Shown here in pieces: positions 23,229-34,584 of a DNA stretch of 64,000 nucleotides. Every line of letters starts with the position of its first letter. Positions within the stretch are counted from its first letter, which is position 1. The notes under the pieces were generated by a model. That model did no database searches and had not been told where the DNA came from. It was given only the letters and a program-made list of their open reading frames with translations. The stretch is from the NCBI RefSeq assembly GCF_020509005.1, contig NC_063012.1, positions 10,168,001 through 10,232,000 on the forward strand. The letters run 5' to 3'. Origin of the DNA: Fulvia fulva. Its lineage: Eukaryota > Ascomycota > Dothideomycetes > Mycosphaerellales > Mycosphaerellaceae. Position numbers and translations under genes: made by a program.

Positions 23229-26200
23229 CTACAACCCTAGAGTTGTCCCCCTCTTCCTGCTCTCCTCCTCCTTCTTTCTCTCCTCAATCCATCTCTCTGT
23301 TTCCTTAGTAAGAGAGAACTGCTCCAAAAATCCTTGGTAGATGATCCACCTTGTAATTCTCTAGAGGTCTCCCTTATTGCTGATTATGGCTTGGAAGTTT
23401 CTGTTCCTTGCCCTTGCCCTCCATTCACCTCTCCCTATACTCCATTCTTTGCAAACTAGAAGTCTATGTTCGACATTCTGGGACAGGTAGCCGCATAGGC
23501 AACTCTTGTCTTCGATACCTAGGACTTTTCTCTGATGCAGGTATGCCCTGACTCCGATATGTTCAGAGCGGATTTGTATTGCTATGCTTGCTTCTGACCT
23601 GGTCAGGTCTGAGTACAGTAGGTATTTGTGGCTACCAAACTGTTGGAGTGCCTTTGGGGTTCCTGGCCTCTATGGGGTTCTTGTCCATTCAGTCTTCCAG
23701 AGGAGTCCTGCTATCCTTTCAGCTAGAGACTGTTGCTTCTTCCCTTGGCTGGCTGCTGATCCTCTCCCTTGAGCCCTTCTGTCCTGTTCCTGCTGGGCTA
23801 GGTGCAGCTGTTCTGTTAGTTCTTTGAACTTCTGCAGGTCCTGCGGCTTCTGTGGGGCTGGATTGGGTCTTGCTTGTCTGTGCCTTCTTGTGCACTGGCT
23901 CCTGATTTTGTTGACTGCCTTCTGGATTACTAGCTGGGCTGGGTATGCAGACGTCTTTCCTGCATACTGGTATCTCAACCCTTGAAGGTAGAGCTTGGCT
24001 GGTGGGGAGCCAGACTCCATTTCGACCACCCTTGTTGGAGTTGACTTGTATGCTCCAAGCACCTTTTTCAGACAGGAGGCTTGGGCTCTGCTGACGGGAT
24101 CTGCAATTCTCTTTGGGATCTTGTCTTGGGCTGACCAGATCTGGGCTCCATATAGCATGGCGGGCTTCACAATGGCCTTGTACATAACCTTTGCTTTCGC
24201 AAATGTGGCTCCCCATGTGGAGGCTGTAAGCCTGTCAATTGATTGCCTGTTGTTGTCTGCTCTTGCCTGTGCTTTCTTGACCTGTGGTCCCCAGCTGAGC
24301 TTTGGATCCATCCATATTCCTAGCACCCTTAATTCACTTGAGGGTTCTGTTGTGTGTCCCTGAATAGTGATTGGGGCTTGCATATTGTGTCTGTTTCTGG
24401 CTCTACTGAAGTGGATGAGTTGATACTTCTCTAGGGCAAATCTGGCTCCATGTTTCCTGGCCCATTCCTCACATTCCTTGTGTTTCTTCTGCAAGATTCT
24501 GCAGTTCTCTTCTGTGCTGTCTGACCAGGCTAGGATGTTTGTGTCATCTACAAACCCTGAGGCTGATGTGTTTCTGGAGTTTAGCTTTGCTGGCAGGTCT
24601 GCCATAAAGAGGAGAAACAGGATTGGAGACATTGTTGATCCCTGTGGGATTCCTGTCTCTGTAGGCATGCTGTCAGATTTATATCTGCCCAGTCTTAGTC
24701 TTGTGGTTCTGCCTCTGAGGAAGGACTGGATAAACTGGACTGTCCAGTTAGGGATAGCCTTCTGTTTCAGGATGTGGATCAGCCTCTGGTGTGAGACATT
24801 GTCAAAGGCTCCTGATATGTCTAGTGAGAGGAGTGTGGCTGCTTTGTTGTTCCCAAAGTGCCATAGGGTCTTGATCTGCTCTGTGATAAGTTCCACAGCT
24901 GTTAGTGTTGATCTTTGTTTCCTGCCTCCCATCTGTTCTTCAGGAAGGATTCCATGTTCTTCAGCTAGGTTTGTCAGCCTTTCTGCTATGATCTTTTCCA
25001 GGAGTTTGCCTAGTGTGTTGAGCAAGGCAATAGGTCTGTATGCCTTTAGCTTTGTGTAGTCCTCTTTCTGTGGTTTTCTCAAGACCACAGTCAGTGACTC
25101 CTTGAAGTGTTTAGGGCAGTGTCCTTGGGCCATGCACTGTGAAAAGATGTTTGACAGTGCAGGGGAGATCCGGTCCTTGCATGTCTTAATGAACAAGTTT
25201 GGAATCCCATCTGGTCCTGGGGCCTTGTTTCCTGAGAGTGTCTTAATGATGCTCTTGATCTCTCCCTCTCCCACTGTGCAGGATTGCTCTAGTGGTGTTG
25301 GATACACACTGCCCTCCAGATCCTGCAGGTCAGCTTCTACCTGTGTGCCAAAGAAATGTTTCCCCAATGCCTGTGCCTTTCCTGGGAGAGTGTGTTGGAT
25401 TACTCCTTCCTGGTCTTTAATGTTTGGAAACTGGGGCAGCATGTTTCTGTCCTGTGTGGGTTGTCTTGCCCACTTTGCTAGTTTCCACATCTTCTCAGGA
25501 TTCTGGGTAATGGATCCAACTGTTGACCTCCACTCCAGCATCTTGTCCCTCTTGATCTGGGCCTTCTTGTCTCTGGTTGCCTGGTTGTATCTGTCCCATG
25601 CTTCCTGGGAGTGGCTCTGGGTAAGGGCTCTCCTGGCCTGCCTGGCTGCCTTGACCTTCTCTGAGCATTCCTTTGTCCAGAATGGCTTCTGGTACAGTGA
25701 CTGTTTCTTTTCTCTGGTGTGGGCTGCCGCAGTTTCCTGCATTGTTCTAACCAGTTCTGCCACTGCTTGGTCTATGTCTAAGGCTGTTTCCAGTCTCCTG
25801 GTCTCTAGTCCAGCTAGCTTCTGTTCCAGGTCTTGTCTGATCTGTTCCCAGTTGGCTGCCTTCCAGGCCAGCTGAGGTTCTAGGTCTCCTTCCTGCTGTG
25901 TCTGTGTTTCAAACTCCACCTGAATTGGGAGGTGATCTGATGAGGACTCCAAGTCCTGGTTAACCCAGCATCTAGTGACCTTCTGCTGCAGGTCATGTGA
26001 TGCAAAGCACAGGTCAATGGTGCTTGAGCTTGCTCTCTGTGACCAGGTAGTTAGGCCCTTTGGGGTAACTAGGTGCATGTTGTTGCTTTGGGTAGTGGAG
26101 AGGAGTCTGTTAGCTAGGAAGTGATGGGCAGGTGCAAAGTCTGATCCCTATGTAGGATGGTGCAAGTTGAAGTCTCCCAGCACGATGTGTTGGGAGTCAC

Positions 26201-26606
26201 TCTGCAGGATGTCTGGCAGCTGTTGTAGTGTGCCCAGCTGGGTGCTGCTTCTGGAGCTGGGGGGTGGGTTGTATACACTGTGGATGTGGATGCTGCCTTG
26301 GTTGGTGTTGAGTCTGACTGAGGTGATGTCTCCCCCTTCCTGTTGGATTTGTTCCCAGCTGTCTGTTGCCATCTCTTTGCTGATGTACATGCATGTTCTA
26401 GGGGTGCCTTGTTTGGCTAGGAGTGTGTGATACCTTGGGTCGTTAGCAGTAGATGGTCTGTTAGATTTGCTGTTGATCCAAGGTTCCTGGACTGCAATAA
26501 CTAGGTGTTTCTTTGGGTCCAGTGCTTGGAGAAAGCTTCTCTAGACCTTGTGCTGGCTTTTGTTGACGTTGTACTGGATAGTGGTAAGATTAGGTGTCTC
26601 AATCAT
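23229..26606 (-). pseudogene. LINE-C ORF2 (endonuclease-reverse transcriptase), four TAG stops
   Basis: A single 1126-codon register from ATG at 26606 to TAG at 23231-23229. It is interrupted only by TAG at 26543-26541, 26150-26148, 23672-23670 and 23363-23361; the longest open part is 26078-23670. The endonuclease shows QYNVNKS, QEPW, GDFNLHHP (just before the 26150 stop) and SSDHLPIQ. The reverse transcriptase shows APGPDGIPN (about 25210), SLDISGAFDNV (about 24800-24830), GIPQGSTMSP (about 24650) and GFVDDTNILAWS (about 24545), all catalytic residues intact. The C-terminal motif C-CGY----EHRLLVC is near 23480. ORF2 start and ORF1 stop overlap as ATGA, suggesting coupled translation. Each stop fits a former TGG or CAG. 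It cannot make full-length protein unless TAG is read through. Confidence 0.9.
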
Positions 26607-27862
26607 GACTCATCCATGCTGGTCTCCTGCTGGTCTTCTCGTGCTTCCTGCTGCTGGCTGCTATTTGGGATTGTGGTAAGGTTGAGCCTGCTTTGTGACG
26701 GGTCTCTTCCTGCAACCACAATTGATTTTGGTCTACCCATAGCAGGGTGGCCTTGGGCCTGTGTGGTCTCTTCTGTTCTGCCTCTTTTCAGAGGGTTGTA
26801 GACAGTCCTTAGGGGTTCTTGGGTGATTGTCCCTGTCTGGAATCTGATAGGGGTGTTGATCCTGGCTTCTCTTGCCCTCCTCTTTGCCTCAATCCTAGCT
26901 GTGCAGTCTTGGGACCAGGAAGGGTGTTTCTTTCCACAGCATGCACATCTAGCTTCACTCTTTAGGGCTGTGCAATTCTGTACTTTGTGGCTACCAGCAC
27001 AGTGGGAACAAGTGTCCTTTTGGCTTGGGCATCTAGTAGAGATATGACCATACTGTTGGCACTTGAAACATTGCAGTAGTCTGTGGGTGCTTCTATAGAT
27101 TTCTGTGTCCATTCTTTCGCATTCCCAGAAGATGCCCTTGTCAAGCACGGTGTTTGCCTGTTCTACAGTGCCTATCCAGAGCACTAGAGAAGACTCTCTC
27201 TTTGTGTCCTTTGTCTTTCTGTTGACCCATGCTGCTTTTGTGATCTGTAGCCCTGGGCATACAGCCTGGTTCTGGTCCTGCAGCCTCTTAAGGTCTCCTT
27301 CAATGTCAAACTTTGTGGTCATCCCATAGGCAATAACCATATTTTGTTGGTGTGAGACCTTAGCCGTCTTGCCTAGTTTGACTGTCCACTCCTTCTGTGT
27401 CTCTAGCCTCTTCCTGTCTTGCTCCTGTGCTGTGAACAGCTTAAGGACACCTCCCATCTCTTTCCTGGCTCCAATGATGCCTTGTATCCCAATCTTCTGT
27501 ATGATCTCCTTGCCTGACAGGCCCTCAATCTCTTTCTGCTCTTGCTGGTCGGAAATGTAGACCTTGATAGCTGTTTTCTGGGGGGGAGGGTTTTGGGATG
27601 CAACTGCTGCCCAGGTTGGTTGGCTTAGTTTCTGGCCTTCCTATGTCCTCTTCTTTGCTGCTGCTGCTACTGTCCTGTTAATGATCTGTCCTGTTTGGCT
27701 CCTTAGTGCCTTTAGCCCTCCAAGGAGCTCCAAAATCATCCCCTTAAGTGCTCTTTCTGGGTGCTCGCCATCTCCTGCCATTGCCATTGTTTCTGCCTTC
27801 CTGCAGACCTCCTTCCACTCGTTACTCTCCTGCTCCTGGTCGTTTCCTGCGATCGCTATCAT
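26603..27862 (-). pseudogene. LINE-C ORF1 (zinc-knuckle RNA-binding protein), one TAG stop
   Basis: 420 codons in one register, ATG at 27862 to TGA at 26605-26603, broken only by TAG at 27643-27641 (former CAG likely). The N-terminal part is Ala/Glu/Lys-rich. The middle has an RRM-like segment followed by ITKAAWV and SLVLWIGTVEQAN. Three zinc knuckles lie at about 27080-26930: CFKCQQYGHISTRC, CSHCAGSHKVQNC and CACCGKKHPSWSQDC, all Cys/His present. The C-terminal tail is Arg- and Gln-rich. The architecture matches ORF1p of Tad1-clade fungal LINEs, which packages the RNA with ORF2p. The stop overlaps the ORF2 start by 4 nt. Confidence 0.88.
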
Positions 27863-27930
27863 CGTGTCACCCTATAACCTATATATTCTTAATCAATGTG
27901 AAATATATATAGTGATCCTAAAAGATAATA

Positions 27931-27949
27931 AATCTGAAATTTTCAGATT
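27931..27949. repeat. 19-bp palindrome upstream of LINE-C ORF1
   Basis: AATCTGAAA and TTTCAGATT are perfect inverted repeats around one base, about 70 bp upstream of the ORF1 ATG in the AT-rich LINE-C leader. It could form a hairpin in the RNA or be a dimeric protein site; there is no direct evidence for either. Confidence 0.6.
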
Positions 27950-28005
27950 CCCGTATTTTCGCCTTATAGAGAGATTCCTCGTAAATCCTGGAGGTTCTAT
28001 ATAGC

Positions 28006-28394
28006 TGGCCTAGCGTATATAGTTATATGCTACTTCTAGACTCTAGAGGTAGGTTATATACGCTATAGATTAGGACCTAGCCTTAAGTTGTTTTGAGCTA
28101 TACTATAGTGATATCCCTATCGGTTCTCGGCTAGGCCTACTAGTCCTCTACTAGTACCTTCTTACTAATATAGATATATATTTGTAGGACTCCCTCGGTT
28201 CTGTTTATTACTACGTAGTATCTCGGGTCTCGTATAGTTAATAGAATCCTAGAGTATAGGTTGATCTACGGTTTCTATATTACTATAATATAGTGTTCCT
28301 CCGGGTCTAAGGCTTGTAGAAAGCTCCTTTAGACCTTGTCTTTGCTTCTATTTACATTATACTGAATGATTAATAATCTACTAGTATAAGGCAT
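28006..28394 (-). pseudogene. LINE-D ORF2 5' fragment (endonuclease N-terminus)
   Basis: Starts at ATG 28394-28392, overlapping the ORF1 stop by one base (TAATG). Early residues read IIQYNVNRSKDKV then a stop and RSFLQALDPEEH, matching the LINE-C endonuclease start almost residue for residue. The fragment ends around 28006, before the GDFN motif, so it has no catalytic centre. Confidence 0.75.
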
Positions 28395-29686
28395 TAGGAC
28401 ATGTTTATGTCTAGGTCCGTTTAGTCTTACTATTAGTCTTACTATTAGTTTTCCCGTCCCTCCTCCTATTCTTCCCTTTAGGGTTAGCTCCCTATTATTT
28501 AGTTAATTCCTATTTGTCTATTACTCTACGCTACCTTGTATAAGAACGTTAGTCTCCCTATTACTAGTACTATTTGTAGCTCCTCTTATAGCCGGGGTCT
28601 CTTATTTAGATAGGTAGTTCTCTCTAGTTATTTCTATTCACCTACTAGGAACCTAGTTAGTGTTATTACCCTTGCTTCCCGCACTCTCTACTAGGCTAAT
28701 AGTCTAACTAGGCATTAGTTTGCCTATACCGGGTGTTTTCTCCTATATACTATATATCTTATGTCCTCCTTCCGTTTTTAGTACTCTTAGGTCGCGTGAT
28801 TACTAGTATAGTAGGAGTAGACTAGTATAGCTTTACTACACTTTAGGGCAATATGTCCGTACTATTAACAGTTAAAACATTAAAGGATTCTATAGTTACT
28901 CTAATAGATTTCTATATCTAGCCTCTTAAAGTCCTAGTATAACCCTTAGTCTAAGACCTTGTTCGCTTGCTCTAGTATTATAACCTATAAGATTAGCGAG
29001 GAGGCCCTCTTGCCCTCCTCTATCTTCTTCTTGACCTACGCTGTCTTTATAATCTATAGTCCTAGTACTATTACCTAGTTTTGCCTCTAGAGGTTTAGTA
29101 TATCCCTTTATATATTAAAGGTTTGTAGGACCCTATACGTAATTACTATATACTATTAATAGGAGACTTTCGCTATACTCCCGATCTTTAGTATCTACTC
29201 CTTATTTATTTCGAGGGCCTTCTTGTCCTATATATATACTATAAACAGCTTGACCCCTTTATTGTCTACCCTTACCCCTACTATTCCCTTTACTCCGATC
29301 TTCTCGACTATCTCCCTCCCGGTCATCTTTCCTATCTCTTCCTTCTCTTTCTAGTCCGTAATATAGACTCGTAGTACTATACTCTAAGGGGGGGTAGGTT
29401 GGCTCGCGATTTTTGCCTAGGTCGTTAGGCCCTAGGTCTGTCTTAGGTCTCTTTAAGGGTTATTTCTTACGTTTTGTATTACTACCTCGATTACTATGTT
29501 AGTCGTAGTGCTTGTTTGTCGTTTAAGCGCCTTTAGTCCCCCGAGTAGTTCGCTTATTACTCCTTTTAGTACTCTCTCCGGAAACCTCCCTTCTTCTACC
29601 GCTACTATCTCTTCCGCCTTCTTATAGAGCGTCCTCTACTCGTCTCCCCCTTACTCTCGGTCGTCTACTACCGTCGTCGTCGCCAT
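28394..29686 (-). pseudogene. LINE-D ORF1 remnant
   Basis: 431 codons in register from ATG (29686-29684) to TAA (28396-28394). The N-terminus carries KKAEEI, PERVLKGVI and ELLGGLKALK, the last close to LINE-C ORF1 ELLGGLKALR. The zinc-knuckle region near 28810-28900 is recognisable by position, but most Cys codons are altered. Numerous TAG stops. Slightly longer than LINE-C ORF1 (420 codons). Confidence 0.75.
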
Positions 29687-29770
29687 TTTTTGTCTAGTAA
29701 GTCTAGCGTTACTCCGTATTCTAGTAGTATATTTAATAAGTAATGTGCCCGTTCTTATAGAAGAGGAGTG

Positions 29771-30348
29771 TTATTATTATATACCGATAACACTCTAGTA
29801 GATAACAGGTTTAGGATACGATCTAGGCCTAGTAATACCTAATGCTACTATTAGTTACGTAGGTTATCTAGGTCTCTAGGCTTTAGTAAGTCCTATAAAC
29901 GTCGGGTTAAGCCATCTAGCTTAGTATCTTAATCTCCTAGCCTATAGACGATCTTAAAGAAGAACTACGAGAGAAACTCGGCCTAGCGAGCTTGTCTACG
30001 GTTTAATTACTTCGTACTTATAAACTATTCGAGGTTCTTATAATCGGAGTATATAAGCGTCGGCTTATCCTTAGATTCCGGGTCTAGTAGATTCTTATAA
30101 TCGTCGGTACCGTATTTATTAATAGTTAGCTCCGGTCGCTATTTCTCGAAAGCTTATATAATAGCTAGGAGCTCCTTATCGTAGATGTCGTAGTTATATT
30201 ACTAGGGATCTATCTTCTTAGATATATAAGCGATAGGATATAACGCTCCTCGCTCGTTACGTTATAAGAGTACTACTACTATCACGTAATCTAAGACATC
30301 TGTTTCTAGAATAGTCTCTCGCCCTAGGTAGAAGTGTTTTAAGGTAAG
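29771..30348 (-). pseudogene. G1 minus-arm RNase H remnant
   Basis: Matches 21399-21964 inverted, including the TDVLD, YISKKIDP and YDKELLAII positions. Truncated where the integrase region should begin. Stops throughout. Confidence 0.75.
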
Positions 30349-30362
30349 CGTATCGATAAATA

Positions 30363-31590
30363 CTTGCTTTAATGCCTCGAATGCCTATTAATATACTAGA
30401 GACTAGTCCTATAGGATATTCTTCCTCGTAAGCTTCGTTATAGGTAAGTAGATCTTACTAAAATCCTTAATAAACCTACGGTAGAAGTTAGTAAACCCTA
30501 TAAACGACAAGATATTGATGACATTCGCGGGTATAGGCCAATTCTTAACGTATTTAATCTTAGCTAGGTTTATCTTAATACCCTTATTTATAATAATAAT
30601 ACCTAGATAAGTAGTCTCGTATCTAAAGAACTCGTATTTATTAATATCTAACTAGAGCCCGGCGGTATCTAGCTTTCGTAGGACCTTTAGGACATATTAG
30701 ATATACTCTTCTCTTATCTTACTAAAGACAAGTACGTTATCAAGGTAATATAATACAAAGTTATCTAGAAACTCCCTTAGTATATCGTTTATAAATAACT
30801 AAAACGTTCCTAGTACATTATATAGTCTAAAAGGTATAACTACGTACTTAAACTACCTATATCTAGTAGTAAAGGCCGTTTTCTACTCGTCTCCTACTAT
30901 ACTATAGATACGATTAAACGTAGCGATGACATCTAGTTTAGTAAACTATTACGCGCTAGTAATACGATCTAAGGTCTCTTAAAATAGTAGAATCGGGTAG
31001 CGACTCTTCGTCGTAAGCGCGTTTAGAGCTCTATAGTCTACGTATACTCGTAGCCCTCTACCCGGCTTTTTGACTATTAGAATAGGTACTATTACTAGTA
31101 ATACGCTTCTCTAAATGAAACCTTTCTCAAGTTAGTCGTCGATCCACTTCTTAATCACCTCGTTCTCTCGTATAGAGAAGGAGTATAGTCTTCGAAATAG
31201 CGGTATCTAACTATTCTTTAGCTTAATCTTATAGTCTACGCTAGGCCGTCGCGGTAGGATCTTGTCTACTTCCTTACGGCTAAATAGCCTAGCCATTTCC
31301 CTAAACTCTACTAGTAACAAAGGGATAGGATCCTAGTCTTTGTCCTTACCGTTTATAAAACGTTAATAGTCGTTAGCTAATATAGTAGAGGCGTTAAGTT
31401 GCCGCTAGGTATAGTTACCCCGGAGCTCCTCCTATCTATCTATATTTTCTTAAGTATTAGTATCTACTAACATCGCCGCGCTACCTCCTAGTATAGGCTT
31501 CGCTCTTATACCGAAAGCCTTTAGTATATACGCGGATAGCGGGTCTCGCGCGACTTACTTATTAGGATTTTCTTTCGGGTTAAACATCTA
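30363..31590 (-). pseudogene. G1 minus-arm reverse transcriptase remnant
   Basis: Inverted copy of 15153-16380 with the same motif order (KKPG-GLR, LDV-ATFNRI, YYLDNVLVFS). Here the reverse transcriptase/RNase H boundary is uninterrupted: the single copy of the LINE-B copy 1 target lies at 30349-30362. Confidence 0.8.
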
Positions 31591-31592
31591 TA

Positions 31593-33458
31593 ACGTACTT
31601 TACTACCGAGCGGGCTATACTACCGAGCGGGCCACTTTTACTAAGAACTGTACTACTTCTATAGATATAGCTATATAACTACTATTATAGCGTATATTAT
31701 CTTTTAACAAGGCCAAACTGACCTTAGCTGTCTAGGCTACGAAACGCGACGCGATAATCACGAATCGACTTACTATAAAGGTATACGACGCGTCTCGAAC
31801 TATACTAGGGTATCGATTGAATAGACGACCTCCTTAGGGTGACTACGAGCCCAATTCGAAGAAGCTTATAGAGCTAGTAGAGAGGGTGATACTTAAGTAT
31901 ATACTCGAGCTAGATCTTAGAGGTTTCCCGCTATTAAAGGCTAGTATACGAGTAATAGCCGATTTATTACTATAAGAGAAGGGTCTTAAGCCCGCTAGTC
32001 TCAATTAGATAGACAGGTTCATTAGGCGGCATTATGAGCTAAAGGTTCGTATAACACGTAGATACGATCGTTAGCGAGCCCTAATAGAAGATCTAGACGT
32101 TATCGAGAGGTAGTTCTTACTTATACGTAATATAAAGGAGAAGTATAGTATCCTTAACTAGGACACCTATAACTTCGACGAGATATAGTTTATAATAGAT
32201 ATTCTTACGCCTTAGAGCGTCGTTACGGGTTTAGAAAGGCGTAGTAGAAAGAGGAAGGTCGTTTAATAGGGTAATAGAGAATAGGTAATAGTGATTAAGA
32301 CTATCTATATAGACGGAATAGCGCTCCTACCCTACGTTATCCTTATAGGTAAATAGCATATTAGTACCTAGTACTAAGACGGTAACTTAGGTCTAGACTA
32401 GACAATCGGGCTAATAGAGAACGGCTAGACTAATAATAAGTTCGGTATACGGTAGCTAGAGCATTTCTAGAAGTATACTATAGCTCGTACGACTAGGGTA
32501 TAGAGACTGCTTATTATCGATAGCTACGAGAGCTATAACTCGAAGGCATTCTAGAATCTATATAAGGAATACAAGATCTTGGCCCTATATATACTATTAT
32601 ACGCCTCGTACTTACTCTAGCTATTAGATATAGGTTGCTATTTGCCTTTAAAGAAGGTATACGGTACTTAGCTCTCGGGCTTAGTACGCTAGCGCATTAC
32701 TTATATCGACAAAGTAGAGTTCCTACGCGCCTTCCGGGCAGCCTATGACGCTATATTTAGATAGGAGAACATCCTATCGAGCTTCAGAGGCGCTGGTTTG
32801 GTTCTATTCAATCTATAGGTAGTAATAGACAAGCTTAATATTAAGCTACGTACGCTAACCCCTCTAGCTCCGGACTCTACCCCTTAGGAGTCGAAGATAC
32901 TACGAACTACAAAAGAATTCGACTCTTAATCGACACTAGTAACGAGCAAAATGCGTGCCCGGGCAGGTTTATTGCTAAACTCGTTATAGGAAGGGGTATA
33001 TTAGCTTATAAAAGGGAGTAGAGAGATAGCGTATTAGATAGCTCTTATATAAAGCGAGATTAGTAAGCTATATAAGTCTAACGAGGCCCTTATATAGCGA
33101 AAAGCACGAAAGCGTAAGTATATTTAGTCTAGAGGGTCTCTAATCTTTAATAAGGCGTCGTAATTAAGGCCTCTAGAGGATACTAGGAGGTAGGAAGTGA
33201 GTAGAGAGTCGCTAGATAGTGTTCGGCTAGTACTAAGGCTACGACGCTATAAGCGATATAGCGAGTCGGGGTATAACGTACGTACCTATTAAGTAGACTT
33301 ACTAGATAGCGAAGAATCTAAAGAGGAATTGTCCTCCTAGTAACGATTCTATAGGATGTCGTCGTATTAAGATACCGTCGTAATTAAAGTAGAAGTAGTA
33401 TAGTTCTTAGTAGAAGTAGCCCGCTCGGTAGTATAGCCCGCTCGGTAGTAAAGTACGT
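31593..33458 (+). mobile_element. pogo/Fot1-type DNA transposon, copy in the G1 minus arm
   Basis: 1866 bp, the same length, terminal repeats and TA flanks (31591-31592, 33459-33460) as 13285-15150, and inserted at the same G1 nucleotide. The transposase remnant is on the plus strand here. Confidence 0.88.
31700..33343 (+). pseudogene. pogo/Fot1 transposase remnant, second copy
   Basis: Same register as the copy at 13400-15043, about 548 codons, TAA at 33341-33343. The three catalytic Asp positions can be located at about 32180 (NFDE), 32515 (IDSYESYN) and 32625 (LLQLLDIGCYLP). RIP changes are almost identical between copies, as expected if both are saturated or if duplication followed RIP. 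Confidence 0.82.
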
Positions 33459-33460
33459 TA

Positions 33461-34584
33461 TTATATATACTTTATAGCCCTTCCTCCGGCTTATACGCCG
33501 AAGTACTTCTATATTAATAGGCTTGATGTCGATCTCCGGCTCAGTCTCGACCTTTAGTTCTTTCTTCGTTCGACGCGCTAGGCGCTTAAGTATTTCAACC
33601 CTATCGGCGGGTAGTAGCTAGCGGACGTAGTAAGACGGTTCCGGTTTATCGTAGGTATCGACGGTATATCGTATTACTACTTTCGTCGTATACGTCTTCT
33701 ATACTACTATAGGTTCGTGTTTATCCTCTACGTAGGGTTTAGCGTAATTAGATAGGGCTTAAGGTCGCGAACTCTCTAGTACTAGTATCTCGGTCTAAAG
33801 AACGCCTCTTAGTATAATACCCTTATTATTAATAGACTATACGTATACTAGTTTAGTTCCGAGTATATAGTTCTATCGACAATATAGTAAGAATAGGGTT
33901 ATAGTTCCTAACGTATAGTAGAACGTAGGTTAATACTCGTCGTGCTAGAGACGGCCGAGGACTATATCGTATTCTAGTAATACGTAGTAGCTAGACCTAG
34001 TCTCTACGTAGTTACCGATCTAAATCTATACCGTTGTTCTATAAGTAATAAGGTCACTAGTAGGCCGGCTACCTACTAATATTAGCCCTAACGGATTAGG
34101 TAGCTATATTATATTAAGGTTGTTCTTATATATAAAGTCGATATTGAAGTACGTAGAGTTAGTACTATTATTATAAAGGGTTTAAGTAGGGATCTTTCTA
34201 TTCGCTATATATAGTATAACTAGATAAGAAGCTATTACCGGATTGTATTTATCTATAGAGTAGTTTATAGCTAGTAGGGAGTATACCGATATACTTAGAA
34301 CCTTACCTCCCTTAGGAGGTTTATGTTTATATATATACTTTTTCTCGTTTTCTCGTAACTCTAACTCGTACGGTCTACTACGTATTACGCTTACGGAGTG
34401 GACTAGGCGTTTCCCGCGCCGCCGGTATTATTAGCGTTACTACTATTACTACCGTTACGGCGGTTATTACTTAGGTTATAGCCTAGCGTAAATAGGCGGC
34501 GGGCGATATCTCGAAGGGGGTACTAATCGGTATTAATACGGCGGTGACCTTCTTATTCGCATTTTAAGTACCGATTCTAATCGA
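33461..34584 (-). pseudogene. G1 minus-arm protease and gag-pol junction remnant
   Basis: Inverted copy of 12160-13282 with the protease-like VDS-PASD and DIVLGR positions at about 33920-34110. It continues without interruption into the gag tail because the LINE-B copy 0 site (34585-34598) is empty here. Confidence 0.6.

Larger units (their letters stand above)
23016..28005 (-). mobile_element. LINE-C: Tad1-like LINE, lightly mutated
   Basis: An almost complete LINE on the minus strand with normal CA/TG content, in sharp contrast to both flanks. Order: about 140-bp leader (27863-28005), ORF1 (27862-26603), ORF2 (26606-23229), about 200-bp 3' region and an ATCT-type tail (AGAT repeats on the plus strand, from about 23016). 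The only disruptions are five in-frame TAG codons, each explicable by one CA-to-TA change on one strand. No target duplication was found: the left flank is G1 integrase and the right flank is LINE-D, so the insertion may have been accompanied by a deletion. The right boundary is approximate. Confidence 0.88.
28006..29770 (-). mobile_element. LINE-D: truncated, RIP-mutated relative of LINE-C
   Basis: From about 28020 to 29686 this aligns in order with LINE-C 26230-27862 but is clearly diverged and heavily CA/TG-depleted. It contains ORF1 and the first ~130 codons of ORF2, then stops at the LINE-C 5' end. The rest of ORF2 and the 3' end are missing, so it lost its 3' part before or during LINE-C insertion. 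About 29687-29770 should be its leader; from about 29771 the sequence is G1. No target duplication can be assigned. Confidence 0.75.

Noticed and set aside
24478..25875. Long plus-strand open frames (193 and 257 codons) opposite LINE-C ORF2
   Set aside because: Antisense of a clearly recognisable reverse transcriptase; no domain of their own and no conservation of frame in LINE-A.
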